A stretch of DNA of 64,000 nucleotides from Porphyridium purpureum (GCA_008690995.1 VRMN01000002.1:1240001-1304000); one strand, 5' to 3'. Counted from the stretch's first letter, positions 45,552-56,686 are shown. A program made the numbers and translations. The notes: generated by a model from the letters alone, not told the origin.

Positions 45552-46886
45552 ATGAGCCGCTCGGCGCGGGCCGCAGTTGTGGTGGCTGTGCTGCTGCTGG
45601 TGGCGGTGCTTGGGTACGGGTCGATTGCGGCGCATGCGGAAAATGGAGCCGAGCTGAGCGAGGATGAGCTGTTGGAGATCCGCGCGCGTCTGTATGCGGA
45701 TGAGCGCGCGCTGGATGAAGCGATTGCCGCGCTCACGGAAAAGGCCACTGCGCTGCAGGCACAGCACTCCGAACTCGACTCGCGGCATCAGCTCGCGCTC
45801 GAGGCGCACGCCGTGGACGTGCAGCGCAAGCTCGCGCTCCAGGCAGAGCTGGCGACCAATAAATTGAGCGTGGATCAGACGCGCCAGAAGATCGTGGCCA
45901 TGGAGCGGAGCATGCTCGAGCTCGTCAGGGATGTAGATAACATGCATGGAATCTTGCGTGAAATGCACAGCCGCGACTCGCCTTTGGCAGTCAGCCACGT
46001 CAAGGAGCGCCCGCTACGCACCATCATTGACGTGAGCGTCGCGCAGCTGCGCGGCTTTGAGGCGTCCATTTTACGCCGCTGGTGGCGTTCTGTCACACCC
46101 AGCATGGATGCGCTAGTAGAGCGTGCGGCCGCTCTCACTGTCGAGCACGCACGCGCGTCCGGCCCATCCCGCTTTTTCCTCAGTGTGATGCAGTGCGTGC
46201 TCTACGGTTGCATTCTCCTCTGGGTTGCGGGCATGGTGCGCGTTATCCGCGCGCTGCGGCGCCGCATCTCACTTTCATACGCCATCTTTTTTGCAGACGC
46301 CAGCGCCGCTGCGTTCTGGCTGCTCGTGCTATCGTGCGCAGTCATGTTCCGCTGCGATCCATTCCGCTCGCTCGCGGCGATGAACGCATGGCTCTTCTTC
46401 CACTTTCAGCTCTTGTGGCTGTGGGCATATATTGTTTATATCATCATGCGTGTGCTCAATGCTTCGCGAAGGCTTGACGCGGTTGCTGTGGGCGAGCTGT
46501 TCGGTATTATTGTTGTGGGACATCACCACTACACCGTGTCCTGGGCGCCGCTCATGCTCGCGCTCGACCAGACTAGTGCGAATCCTGTCGCCTTTGCGGC
46601 CGGCGGTGCTTCGATATCAACTCAAACCTTTTTCTATGCATGCTATGCGTGGCTGTACTGTGCAATTGTGTACATGAACATGACTGCGATGATGCCTCTG
46701 AGACAAATCAAGGGAGCTCCGCTGAGCCTAATTGGGCTCGTAGGCGTGCTTCGCCGGATGCTGTTCTCCGTGGATGGCGAGGTCCATCGGAGCACATCTG
46801 CGGTAGGGCAACTACCAAGCGCAGCCGATTTTTCAGAAAGCAGCGAGAGCACAGAGTATACATCGGACGACGACGATCCCTCCTGA
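45552..46886 (+). CDS. Coiled-coil multi-TM protein with signal peptide, unknown
   Basis: The 444-aa product starts with a clear signal peptide (MSRSARAAVVVAVLLLVAVL, cleavage probably after AHA). A lumenal coiled coil of about 110 residues follows (ELSEDELLEIRARLYADERA and on, rich in Glu, Ala, Leu). About five TM segments lie between residues 205 and 385. A short acidic Ser-rich tail ends SEYTSDDDD-like. A conspicuous GHHHYTVSWAPLM lies between TM segments. I do not recognise the family. The layout suggests an ER, Golgi or plastid-envelope membrane protein with a structural lumenal rod. It shares a palindromic promoter with NMNAT. Confidence 0.7.
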   Translation: MSRSARAAVVVAVLLLVAVLGYGSIAAHAENGAELSEDELLEIRARLYADERALDEAIAALTEKATALQAQHSELDSRHQLALEAHAVDVQRKLALQAELATNKLSVDQTRQKIVAMERSMLELVRDVDNMHGILREMHSRDSPLAVSHVKERPLRTIIDVSVAQLRGFEASILRRWWRSVTPSMDALVERAAALTVEHARASGPSRFFLSVMQCVLYGCILLWVAGMVRVIRALRRRISLSYAIFFADASAAAFWLLVLSCAVMFRCDPFRSLAAMNAWLFFHFQLLWLWAYIVYIIMRVLNASRRLDAVAVGELFGIIVVGHHHYTVSWAPLMLALDQTSANPVAFAAGGASISTQTFFYACYAWLYCAIVYMNMTAMMPLRQIKGAPLSLIGLVGVLRRMLFSVDGEVHRSTSAVGQLPSAADFSESSESTEYTSDDDDPS

Positions 46887-47400
46887 GTAAAAGTCACGCA
46901 CTCACATCGGTGAAAGCAAACGCCCCGATCGGATCAAACAAAACCATGTGGGCATGCCATTGCCGTTCTCAGCCCGAAAAGCTTACCTGATTGTCGATCG
47001 CATTAATCAAGTCGAACAAGTCGCCTTTTCTGACGCCTCGCGTGCACTTGCACAAAGCGTGATGGTCTTTTTATGGCGAACACACGAGCAGAATCTTTTT
47101 GCAGGCAGAGCTAGAATGGCCAGGGTCACCGACCTCATCAAATGCTGCGAATAAATTCTGGAGCTTTGATGCGCTGAACTTTTCCTCTCCACTCACATGC
47201 GGACCCCCAACTGCCTCTGCTCAGGTCACGCTTGATGCAGAAAGCCATGCTCAGACCTGTTTTCTCAAAATGGGAGCAGAGGCGAAAAGAATTCTGCGGA
47301 CGACGTACTTTCCCTGAAATGCAGCACGCAGCCCGTGACGTAGACTGCTCAAAATATAGTTTCGCTCTCTCCTGTAGCTCCTTTTTGTCCGACATGTCCA
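46887..47400. other. Convergent 3' intergenic region
   Basis: This lies between the coiled-coil protein stop and the stop of the Ser-rich protein. Short frames only; no element recognised. Confidence 0.4.
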
Positions 47401-48111
47401 TCAGTCCACTTGCGCTTTCGTATCGGCAGGCACGCGTACAAAGGAGCATAACGTGGGTGAATAAATCATTCGATCGATGTCAACGGCATCCTCATTCGCC
47501 TTCGTAACCAGATGAGTGAGCTCGCTTTCTGACATGCACCGACTGCGATGTGATACTCGTAAATTCCTCCGCCGAGAAATATCAGCACGGCTATCCAACG
47601 GCAACCGCGTCGAACTTGACGATGATGGGTCCATGTCTAGTGTTCCGGGTGTGTTCTCGGTCCGTGGGTGGGACTTGAGGTGAGGAGACATCTGATGCAA
47701 ATAACGTTCCGGCTCTCCAGAATTCAAAGTGCTACGGCTCCACTCCTTCGTCGCACGGTCCCCGCTCGCTTCTGGGCGAGTCAGGGAAGGGGAGGAGACT
47801 TTTCCAGGCAGCCCTGAAAACGACGTGCTCTTCTTCATACGCAGCGGTCCCGAATCGAGCGTGTCACTGTCGTCGTCGTGGCTTTTCCAGTGCTCTACAT
47901 CTGCGGTCTCGTCCTCTTGTCCATGCTCAAGCGCCAGAATCTTCTTCTTTACTCGCTCCCACCTGTCCACGGTCTTTCTCCTCAACCTTGCCCTGCGGCC
48001 CGCACCGTGTTCGCTGCTTCCTGCACTCACGACTGCAGATGCAGCAGCGGGCGGCACAGGTGTCCCGTCAAATTCTCCGGTTGCCATCGCGGATGCCAAT
48101 ACAGATGGCAT
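47401..48111 (-). CDS. Ser/Arg-rich probably disordered protein, 236 aa, unknown
   Basis: From ATG 48111 the product is mostly low in complexity. An Ala-rich start is followed by a basic patch (RRARLRRKTVDRWERVKKK), then acidic and Ser-rich segments with many SP and SG sites (SFSGLPGKVSSPSLTRPE). It ends in a more ordered tail (SELTHLVTKANEDAVDIDRM then IYSPTLCSFVRVPAD). There are no TM segments. It lies 209 nt from the divergent K+ channel gene and could be co-regulated with it. Kinase-target-like Ser/Thr-Pro motifs suggest a phosphoprotein. No family is recognised, so it could be lineage-specific. Confidence 0.5.
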   Translation of the reverse strand: MPSVLASAMATGEFDGTPVPPAAASAVVSAGSSEHGAGRRARLRRKTVDRWERVKKKILALEHGQEDETADVEHWKSHDDDSDTLDSGPLRMKKSTSFSGLPGKVSSPSLTRPEASGDRATKEWSRSTLNSGEPERYLHQMSPHLKSHPRTENTPGTLDMDPSSSSSTRLPLDSRADISRRRNLRVSHRSRCMSESELTHLVTKANEDAVDIDRMIYSPTLCSFVRVPADTKAQVD

Positions 48112-48320
48112 GCCGTGGAACGTCCATCTGTTGTTTCACCCTGCATCTCGCTCAGCCTGTGGAAGATTGTCGGGTCGGGTCCACGCAGATTTGCTGGTCT
48201 ACGTGAAAGGGACGAACGGGGGGAGGCGAGCGAGAGCGACAGCCCGCCAGATTCGGCATCGAAGGGGGAGAGCGACGCGACAGGTTGACTCTGTATGTTT
48301 GCAGTTGCTGAGGGGGAAAG

Positions 48321-51300
48321 ATGGAGCAGTTTGTTGAGGTGCCTCTGGTGCAGCGGCAGGTACTGAATGGCTCTCAGTGGCCGAATTTCGGCTACGTCAT
48401 TGCAGCCGGATTTGCTTTACTGGTCGTCGTTGGGTTGGCGTACCCGCTTACCGTGGTTATTCACATGCAAGTGCCGTCCAAAATTGAGCGCATTATTCAC
48501 GCGAACCTCAAGCAGGCAGAGAAGAAGCGCATGACAATGCATAACATCACCTCGTCCAAAAGCATCGGAGCCTCGCTGATTCGACGGGTAACTTCAGGGA
48601 AAGGGTCTGTCCGTGACTCGCAGGACGAGTATGGAAATCTCAGTGAGAAGGATGAGATAAGAGTATCATCAATGGCCGCATTGGAGAAGCTTACGAACCG
48701 GTCTAGCTTTTGGGAACGGTATGCGCGCAGCAACATGGCACTCTCGCGGTGGAAAGCACACGCGCTTAAAACCGTTATTTCAAAGCTTGGCCTGTTTCCT
48801 TTTGCGCTGCTTCTCGTCATGAACTGTGCGCTGGTGGTTGTTACGCTTGTTGATAGCTTTGGGTCGGTGCAGAGCGACGGCGCGTCGGGAACAGCAATTG
48901 ATACCGTTGTGCTGGTCTTTACGGCCATTATCACGGTCGCGGATCTCATGGGCTTCATCTTCATGCCTTTTCCAAAGAAGAATCCGTATATCTGCTGGAC
49001 GAGTCTGATTGTCATCGTAGAGTGTCTCTCGCTTCCATCCATGTGGGCGCGCGGTACGAATCTTGTCGAATCTGCCAATCTCATCTTCCTGCGCGCCTTT
49101 TCTGCATATTTTGTATTTGCATTCTTGTGGTATCCCACGCGAAATCCGGAAAAGCCGTTCCCGATCGTTTCAAAACTGGACGCGTTTCTGTGGATGGTGT
49201 TTTTGCTTTGTATGTTCTACTGTTTCGCAGCGCTAATCACAATTCTCGAGCAGCTCGGCAATCCGCAAGCGAGCTGGGACAACTCTTCTTACGACTTTGA
49301 GTGGAACTCGTTCAATGGTATTTACTTCATCTTGGTGACTCTCACGACAGTTGGCTATGGTGACATGTTACCTTCCAATTACTTTTCACTTGCATTTGTC
49401 ACGCTCATGATTCTAAGTGCGCTTTTCTATTTTGCGTACCGTATCGGTGATTTGCTCGAAGTGATCAATGAGCTTCAACGCGGCGGCGGTGCATATTCGC
49501 GTCGTGCAGATTTCTTTCACATAGTATTTGCAGGGAAACCGACGCCAGATGAGTTGGCGTCGTTCTCGACGGGTTTTTTCGACGACGTGTATGCATGTTC
49601 GCCTCTCACTCAAATCGTGGTGCTAGAAAAGGGTCTAGACTGGAACGATGAGGTTTACCATATTGTGTTTGACCCGGACGAGGTTGATTCAAAGCGTCTA
49701 TTTTACATCGACGGCTCGCCGCTCGACCCTGAGGACCGTGCACGAGCAAAGTTCGATAACGCCGAGGCATACTACTGTCCTTCTGTGGAGCCGCGTGTGG
49801 ACGATGACTTGAGCGCGGAGCAGGTGAATTTGGTGACTGCGATTGTGGTGCGTGACTTTGCGCCCAACACCCGGCCAACCGTGCTTGCATTCACTCGCCC
49901 GGAATGTGAGTTTCTCGCGATGCGTGCCCTCGGCACACCGGAGGTCAAAGCGAACCGCACCTTCTATGAAATGCGAGGCGTGGCTGCTAACAGTCGCGAA
50001 TTACTCTTGGGCCTGTTCGCAACATCACTACGTGTAGAGGGCGCTGCAACCCTGCTCACCCTGATGATGTCGCATCATCCAGCACAAATTGTCCCCACCG
50101 ATCAGCCTTGGGCGGAAGAGTTCAAGCGCGGCGGAAAGCAGGTGCTACGGACTGTACGCCTTTCCGAGAACATTACTGGGATGCACCCATCGGCCTTGGC
50201 GTCCGAATTATTTGCCCGCACGGGCGTGCTCATGGTCGGTATCATCTCAGTCACTCACGGCTCTCGTTTCATATATCAGTACCGTACGAAAAAGGACGAC
50301 AAGGAAGAAACGCTCAGTGGTGGCCAGGACGTTGGCGCGATTGTATTGTGCAACGACGAACAGTACGAGCTTTTATTTATCCTGGAATATTTTCGCAATT
50401 CCAGCTCTGCATCTGAGGACATGCTGTTTCGAAAGACGATGCTGTTACTGCAGGGCGAAGGACGCCGTGACTTGCACAAGGGTGCGTCCCAGGTGTACAA
50501 GTTGCGTCGAGAAGCTCGCTGGGAGTCTATGAGAGAGGCAGATCGTGCGGCTGCAGTCGACGAGGTCAACATGTTATTTGACGCAGACGAAGACGTGCCA
50601 AATGTTATGGCGGCGGAAAAAGCGGACGAAAAACCAAGTCTCGTGCTCATTTGCGGATTTGATGGCAACATACTTGCTCGCGCTTTGGCCATAGTGGAAA
50701 CATTCGAGAGACAACAAAGGGCACTTGACTTGGATGACCCGGCCGGATTATGTTCTGGGATGACTCGCACAGAGTTTTTGATTATTTTGCCTGACCTCAG
50801 CACGGACTTGATTGAAGAACACACACGACCTGGCATATCGATATCCTGTGCTGACCCGACCAAGGAAACAATCTTACGATCGCTCGGTGCGGACAAGGCA
50901 TCTCGCGCCATTGTCTTACAAACTGAGGTGGACGATTCGGACAAGACGAGTGTGAGTTCTACTGCTCTTTTCATGATATTAGCATTAGAGAGAGTTATCC
51001 CTCTGGACGCGGTATTCTACTCGATAATGGAGGCGGACTGGAGCACGACATTTAGTAGCTTGCAGACCGCAGACCGCAGAAATCTTGAGTATTTAGGTAC
51101 GCCGGCACTTCCGATTCCGGTTGAGAATCAGATCAAGCACAGCGAACTATCAAGTCTCGGTTGCGGTGCAGATGTAGGCCTGGATATGCCAGACATTGTT
51201 GCGCAGCGCACGCGCGAGGACTACGCACGAGTCTCGACGTACAAGATTAAGTTTTTTGATCAGATACCGAACGAGATCGAGAACAGGGCTATGTCCCGCT

Positions 51301-51827
51301 TTGCGTCTGGGCAAATGATGGCTCCATTGCTGCCGATGGCAGCTTTTGGCTCGGAGTTTCTGTCTCCAGGCACGCTCTGGTTCATCAAGAACGCCCTTGG
51401 TATGTCGAGTCTTCAGAACGACGAGTACAGGGGCATGCCTAAATTACGCTTGTGGAATTTCCCGGCGCGATGGGAGGGCAGGCCTTACGGCGAGCTCGCA
51501 TTTTACTTGTACTAGCGGCAATGTGTCCCACTAGGCCTTCTACGATCTGGCAGAGGGCCGGTGCATGTGCAAACAGGGCGCCACAGTGAGATGGTTATGG
51601 AGTTACTGGAGCGAGCACTGAAGAAGGAGGACTGGATGGACTCTTGTGTGCAAATTCCGAAGTTTTACAAACGCGCAAAGTCCTCAGGCGCCGAGCTTCC
51701 GTGGATTTACGTCAACCCGTGGCCCTTTGTGGTGTTGAGCGAGTTTGATGCCGTGTACCTGTGCTGTGATGACTCGGCGTGGCTCCGAGAAGAAACGTTT
51801 GCGGAAGCCGCAGCGCATTCGCCATAG
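48321..51827 (+). CDS. BK/Slo-like potassium channel with RCK domains (one probable small intron)
   Basis: This is a large K+ channel. A TM near residues 17-40 and a cytosolic loop precede a voltage-sensor-like TM block (about 150-300). The pore carries the selectivity filter TLTTVGYGDMLP near residues 341-352. After S6, two RCK domains follow. The first has HIVFAGKPTPDEL, RPTVLAFTRPECEFLAMRAL and the conserved MRGVAANSRELLLGL; the second has LVLICGFDGNILARALAIVE and FLIILPDLSTD. The frame meets TAG at 51513-51515, yet the same frame continues with YGEL...WIYVNPWPFVVLSEFDAVYL, typical of the last RCK strand pair. I therefore extend it to 51827 through an intron at about 51509-51586, giving about 1142 aa. 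ATG 48321. Confidence 0.85.
51509..51586 (+). other. Probable 78-nt intron in the K+ channel gene
   Basis: GTACTA at 51509 and CACAG ending at 51586 give a 78-nt, 3n-length intron that removes the only in-frame stop (51513-51515) and keeps frame (AFYF|EMVMELLERALKK). The donor is not the usual GTAAGT, so the call is tentative. Stop readthrough or a nonsense mutation are alternatives. Confidence 0.5.
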
Positions 51828-52004
51828 GATGCGACTCAGAAGAAGGAACTTTGGCTTTACAGGGTGAATCTCGATGAATGACCGCCAGCATATGCTTGCC
51901 GATGATGGAAGCTTGAACAAAATAAATGAAGAAACCAGCGACACGGCGCACCATGACCTGTGGTGAGCACGCATCCAGGCGGGCGGCATGGCGAGCGTTT
52001 CATT

Positions 52005-52613
52005 CTAGCAGCAGCCGCCAGACTTGACGTTTGCATCCTTCGCATTGATATTAATACTGGCCCGCTCCGGCCTTGCTATGGGCTGGAAATTGTCCGCGTC
52101 CTCGATTTCACGTGCCATGGCGAGGAACGCCTCCTCGACGTTTTGTGCAGTCTTTGCAGACGTTTCGAGAAGTTTCATGCCATGTTCGTCAGCAAAGGCT
52201 TGGGCCATAGCGGTGTCGACGGCGCGCTCACTCTCAAGGTCTGCCTTATTTCCAACCAGCAGCTTACTAACATTTGCGTTCGCGAATCTGCCGATCTCCC
52301 GCAGCCATGACTTGACATTCTCGAAAGACTCGAGGTCCGTGGTGTCATAAACAATCATAATTCCGTGCGCGCCGCGATAATACGAAGACGTGATGGTGCG
52401 AAAGCGCTCCTGACCGGCCGTGTCCCAGATTTGGAGCTTGATATTCCGATTTCCGTGCTTCATGGTGCGGATCTTGAAATCGACGCCGATGGTCGAAATA
52501 AAACTTTCACTGAACGAATCATCTGCGAAGCGGACCAGCAGACACGACTTTCCCACTCCAGAGTCTCCTATCAGGAGCAGCTTGAACAGCAAGTCATACT
52601 GCTCTGCGCTCAT
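52005..52613 (-). CDS. RAB1: Rab1/Ypt1-type small GTPase
   Basis: Rab1 controls vesicle traffic from ER to Golgi. The 202-aa product starts [19 protein letters not shown] and has the P-loop GDSGVGKS, the effector region [12 protein letters not shown] (RabF1), and switch [34 protein letters not shown] and a C-terminal GGCC for double geranylgeranylation complete it. The order of subfamily residues fits Rab1/RabD rather than Rab8. ATG at 52613 is fixed by homology. Two ACTGTAC copies occur about 300 nt upstream. Intronless. Confidence 0.95.
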   Translation of the reverse strand: MSAEQYDLLFKLLLIGDSGVGKSCLLVRFADDSFSESFISTIGVDFKIRTMKHGNRNIKLQIWDTAGQERFRTITSSYYRGAHGIMIVYDTTDLESFENVKSWLREIGRFANANVSKLLVGNKADLESERAVDTAMAQAFADEHGMKLLETSAKTAQNVEEAFLAMAREIEDADNFQPIARPERASININAKDANVKSGGCC

Positions 52614-53829
52614 CCTGTCCGTGTGCCAACCAACCAGCCCGTATCCCGATACCACAACCACCACCACCAGCACCAACGTTTCCAGCGCCCAAGCCCGCCG
52701 CTCTCCTTTGCGCTCTATCAGTCACTCTGCTGCTTCACACGGCCACGCACAAACACACCGCTGCTGCTCAATCGAGTCTGTTCGCCTCCATATAACATCC
52801 CCTCCGCTCTTCCCCTCTCACACCACCACCCAACATTTGAAGCCTCTCAATTGCCGACACTTGAAAACCGAAACAGATCAAAAAATCCTTGCCAAAAATA
52901 ATTGCCACGAGCGCGCACTGTACTTCAGTAACTGTACATGCGCCCACCATGTAACATCGTTTTGGTTTGTTTTGGGTTTGAACCGATAGCGCCGTTTGTG
53001 GGGATGACGAAAGGCGTGGGACGCTGGGTCGGATGGGGTGGGAAACGCGCTCCACAAACGCCTCCCGACTGGCGCGCTCATTGGGCACCCACGCCGATCG
53101 CCGCAGCGGTCACACGCCGTGCGATAACCGGACTTGATTCGGCAGATGGGTTTTGATGAACACTCCCAGCCACAGTTTGGCGGCGCTCGTGAAGATGGTG
53201 CACACACAGCGAAAGACGCAATGGCGAGCGTTGCGGTGACGCTTCTTATCGGTTCACATCTAACCGTTGCGCCGCTCTGATCGCATCGTGAGCGGGTTGC
53301 AGTGGACATCCGCCGCCTGTCACGATGACCGCTGCGCGCCTGACTGTGAGCGCTCAGCGCCCGACTCCTCACGTGCCGTTGTTACGCGTCTCTTTGTGTG
53401 TTTCTGTGCGTGTGGACGCGCTTCTGCATGGTGCAAGCTCGCCAACGTGGCGGATAAGTCGCGTATAAGTTGATTTGCATTTTGAGCGCGTTGGTGGGCC
53501 AATAGGTTGTGGAGCACAGCGTGGCAGCGTCCTCGTTGAGAACTGTGCTCAGTATTGTCAGGCAAGAAGATGCCGTAAACGCAGGGTTGATTCAGTGACT
53601 TGAGCCATCCGCGCGCTAAGCGAGTAAACCCATTCGCGCGAGTTTGCCCCCCGCAAGATGACGCCCACGAGAATACGCAGGCCTCGATACCGCTGACACC
53701 GTCACGACGTAAAATAGGGTACATTGAAGTGGTGCTGAAGTTCAAAGTTGCGTTTCCGAACCCGTCACTCGAAGGGAGCTCGCACGCATACCGTGCTTGC
53801 CGCGCCAGGAGGATATTCATAGAGCGATG
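52614..53829. other. Rab1 upstream region and unassigned sequence
   Basis: CT-rich sequence lies within 200 nt of the Rab1 start. A direct repeat ACTGTAC at 52917-52923 and 52931-52937 is framed by GCGCA/TGCGC words. Farther right only shadow frames are visible, and no gene is supported. Confidence 0.4.
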
Positions 53830-54330
53830 ATCTCCGGTGATGCAACACTTTCTGCTATTTAACTTCCTATGGCCAACGAAACAAAGGAAAGCCAATCTGT
53901 GCATTATGTGCTTATGAAGAGTGTAACCTTGCGTCCGCTTCCACATGGTGGAAACGTTTCGCCTGGCCACCGCTTCTCGGTCTTTCGAAACAGAAACGGA
54001 CTTGCCCACGCTGCAGTAGGCTCGAGCTCTGAGGGCTCCCATGCTCGTCGCTCTGGACCGCTAATGGGATTCGTGTCGAACAAAAGTGGAAGTTTCTGTC
54101 ATTCCACGCGTTGAGAAAGGAATGCGCATTCTCTGCTGCACGGTGATTGAGTGCACATGCATTCGCGCGCTGAATTCTTGGCCTCAAAAGTGGGTGTGTT
54201 GACGTCCATTCACCAGTGGTAAAACCGATGCCGGGCTTGCAAAGACGTTCTGGTAACCACAGTTTTCTCCTGTATACAAAGGTTTGCTTCGTGACAATTT
54301 GCTTCGCAGAGCGGCGATTGGGGCCCGGCT
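53830..54330 (+). pseudogene. Decayed third copy of the zinc-finger paralogue (N-domain part)
   Basis: The + strand at 53869-54010 encodes SQSVHYVLMKS then PLPHGGNVSPGHRFSVFRNR, matching NSRFVHAVMMIN and PMPKGVTVLPGHRVTAFRTR of the two intact zinc-finger proteins. In another frame at about 54100-54190, GMRILCCTVIECTCI matches GAQLLSYTVIERPGLCVQ. The order is right but frames change between the pieces, and no C2H2 fingers can be seen downstream. It lies about 21 kb away on the opposite strand to the intact pair. Confidence 0.6.
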
Positions 54331-55266
54331 TTTGAGATGATGGCCATCCTGTATATCGTCCTCCTGGGTACCATGTCTTTGGAATTTGCGTACTGATCAG
54401 CGCGCCCGAATGTGAGTCGTCTCATGTGTCTGTTCATAGTCCTGCGCCCTTCAGTGGCGTCAAAAATTGTAACCACTTGATCTCGTGGGGTCATGATTTT
54501 GTCCGAGATGAACGCGCGGGAAACAGGAAACGTCCGCTCGAGGAGATGGAGGCCGAATCTGTCGATGGAAACAGGTCCAGATCCTTGTTCAAATTCTGCG
54601 CGACAGAGAATGAGACGCGCGGAAAGGTCTGTTTGCGAAAAGAGGACGACCGCTAACTTGGAAAGAGGTACATAAGCAAGCAAGTACATGCACGCGAGAC
54701 ACATCCGAACGCACCTCTAGTCAGATGTTCAACCTTTGTGCGCAAGCGCGGATGATGCACGGAAAGTGCCATGACATTTAATGCGAGTTCCGCTGCGCAC
54801 CGAATTCTAGCGCGGAAACATTGGAATCGCGACTTGAGCCATTCAAATCCAACAAGTACCGATTCTGAATGATAAGAACGGTGAGCAAGGCGTCCGTCTC
54901 TACGCGCGTTAAGATTGTCTGCGCAAGTGCAGGCTAGGCATTGCGAATCAACTGCGAGAAGACTGCCCCTCTTTCACTCTTCATTCCATCCCCTCACCTT
55001 CCACCGAGCCTGCGGCGAGATGAGGAGATTGTATGTTATGGATTTTAATGATTAGATGGCATCATTTTACTATGAGCGACATGTACCTCCTCCGCTGTGT
55101 GGTTCAAGTGGCTTGATAACGTGCGTGCGTGAGACGTGAAGACATGGGTTGGAGCAAGTGGAACAGAAGCCGCTCAACACTATCGGCGGAAGACGTGCAG
55201 GGCGACATGGAGAGACAGAAACGCGCACTTTCGTCCATCTCAGGCATGGTAGGTGGCGGTGCCTCG
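54331..55266. other. Intergenic upstream of the MPBQ/MSBQ methyltransferase
   Basis: No gene supported. The methyltransferase frame is open from 55144 (ATG) to 55266, which would add 41 residues before the preferred start. Confidence 0.4.
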
Positions 55267-56532
55267 ATGGCGTTCATAGGACTCGCTGGAGCTGCAACGG
55301 GTAAGTTGTCCGCTGATTCCTCCCGGAGAGCAGGAAGCAGCCACGCGCGCTCGGTTTCGACACGAGAAAAGGCGTTCGTCGCGAGCCCGCAGAGGCAACT
55401 GGGAGTCAGAGTGCGTGGAGCGCGGATAGCAGAGAATAAGGCATTGGTGCGTATGGGTGTAACGCTTGGAACTGTGCCTCATGCGCTTTTAGCCATGGTG
55501 TCCGCCACAGTGCCAGTCATGTGGAAAGCGGTGCTGGCTCTTGCGGTTATTGTGGTTCTTGCACTGATCATCAAGAAGGATCTGGATACTCCCAAGCGGC
55601 CGTACACAGGATCTTTCGACGGCGTGGGGGCCGAATATGACAAATGGACAATGGACGGCATTCTGGAGTACTACTGGGGCGAACATATTCATCTTGGCTA
55701 CTATTCTAAAGAAGAGCAAGCGCAAAAGGGCGGTGCCTTCAAGAAGGACTTCAAGCAGGCTAAGATTGACTTCACAAAACAGATGCTGTACTGGACGGGC
55801 GTCAAGGCGCCGCGACGCATCCTGGATGTTGGCTGTGGCATAGGAGGCACGTCGCGTATTCTTGCCAAAGAGTTCCCTCACGCGGAAGTGATTGGTATCT
55901 CACTGAGCAGCGAGCAAGTCCAGCGCGCAACTGCGCTGGCCGAAAAGGAAGGCCTGGACAATGTGACTTTCAGGCTAATGGATGCCTTGCATATGGATTT
56001 TGATGACGATACATTTGATTTAGTTTGGGGCTGCGAGAGCGGTGAGCACATGCCAGACAAGGCTGCGTATGTGAATGAAATGACTCGGGTGCTTGCGCCG
56101 CAAGGAACTCTGGCCATTGCGACGTGGTGCCAGCGCGATACGCCTCCTGAGTTTACGCAGACTGAAAAGGACCGTTTGCAGTATTTGTACGATGAATGGT
56201 CGCATCCCCACTTCATTTCGTACCAAGAGTACATGCGCATTATGCAGCGCACAAATGTGATGGGTGATGTCATCGGCGAGGACTGGAACGATGTGACATT
56301 GCCATCTTGGAGACACTCGAACTGGGTGGGTGTGGTAGACCCGTGGCCCGTCATTTTCAAATTCAATCCTGCCCTGTGGTACTGGGTAATTCGTGAGATA
56401 GTATGTCTGGAGCGAATGCATCGAGCATTCCGCGACGGGCTCATGCAGTATGGCATGATCAAGGGAGTTAAAAAGGTATCTTCCAAGGCTGCCGCAGCTA
56501 TCTCGGCTGCAGCAGCTTCCCAGTCGACATAG
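55267..56532 (+). CDS. MPBQ/MSBQ methyltransferase, cyanobacterial (sll0418) type, plastid
   Basis: This SAM-dependent enzyme methylates 2-methyl-6-phytyl- and solanesyl-benzoquinol in tocopherol and plastoquinone synthesis. The 421-aa product has a leader (MAFIGLAGAATGKLSADSSR), then a TM segment (AVLALAVIVVLALII). The catalytic domain carries YDKWTMDGILEYYWGEHIHL, SAM motif I ILDVGCGIGGTSRILA, VWGCESGEHMPDK, WSHPHFIS, and the terminal LMQYGMIKGVKK (Synechocystis LCRFGMFKAVRK). This is the cyanobacterial type, not the archaeal-like VTE3 of green plants. ATG 55267 is preferred because the early Phe fits red-algal transit peptides; ATG 55144 is the alternative. Confidence 0.9.
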   Translation: MAFIGLAGAATGKLSADSSRRAGSSHARSVSTREKAFVASPQRQLGVRVRGARIAENKALVRMGVTLGTVPHALLAMVSATVPVMWKAVLALAVIVVLALIIKKDLDTPKRPYTGSFDGVGAEYDKWTMDGILEYYWGEHIHLGYYSKEEQAQKGGAFKKDFKQAKIDFTKQMLYWTGVKAPRRILDVGCGIGGTSRILAKEFPHAEVIGISLSSEQVQRATALAEKEGLDNVTFRLMDALHMDFDDDTFDLVWGCESGEHMPDKAAYVNEMTRVLAPQGTLAIATWCQRDTPPEFTQTEKDRLQYLYDEWSHPHFISYQEYMRIMQRTNVMGDVIGEDWNDVTLPSWRHSNWVGVVDPWPVIFKFNPALWYWVIREIVCLERMHRAFRDGLMQYGMIKGVKKVSSKAAAAISAAAASQST

Positions 56533-56600
56533 AGCTGTCACGCGCATTGAAGTTAAGGAGAAGAAAACCCAAACAAAGGAAAATGAAGCAATGCCCAAAT

Positions 56601-56602
56601 CT

Positions 56603-56633
<31 letters not shown>

Positions 56634-56642
56634 TTCTTTCTT
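56601..56642. repeat. CT dinucleotide repeat
   Basis: A run of CT units passing into CTTT units lies between the convergent stops of the methyltransferase and the DEAH helicase, probably in 3' UTR. Confidence 0.75.
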
Positions 56643-56686
56643 CCTGCCCCTCATGCCCTGCGTTTTCTCAGTGATCCTCGAGTGAG

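Noticed and set aside
53320-54042. 240-codon minus-strand open frame
   Set aside because: It overlaps, antisense, the decayed zinc-finger copy on the plus strand and has no recognisable content.
54210-54704. 165-codon minus-strand open frame
   Set aside because: No recognisable motif, overlaps the flank of the zinc-finger fossil, and has no promoter-like context.
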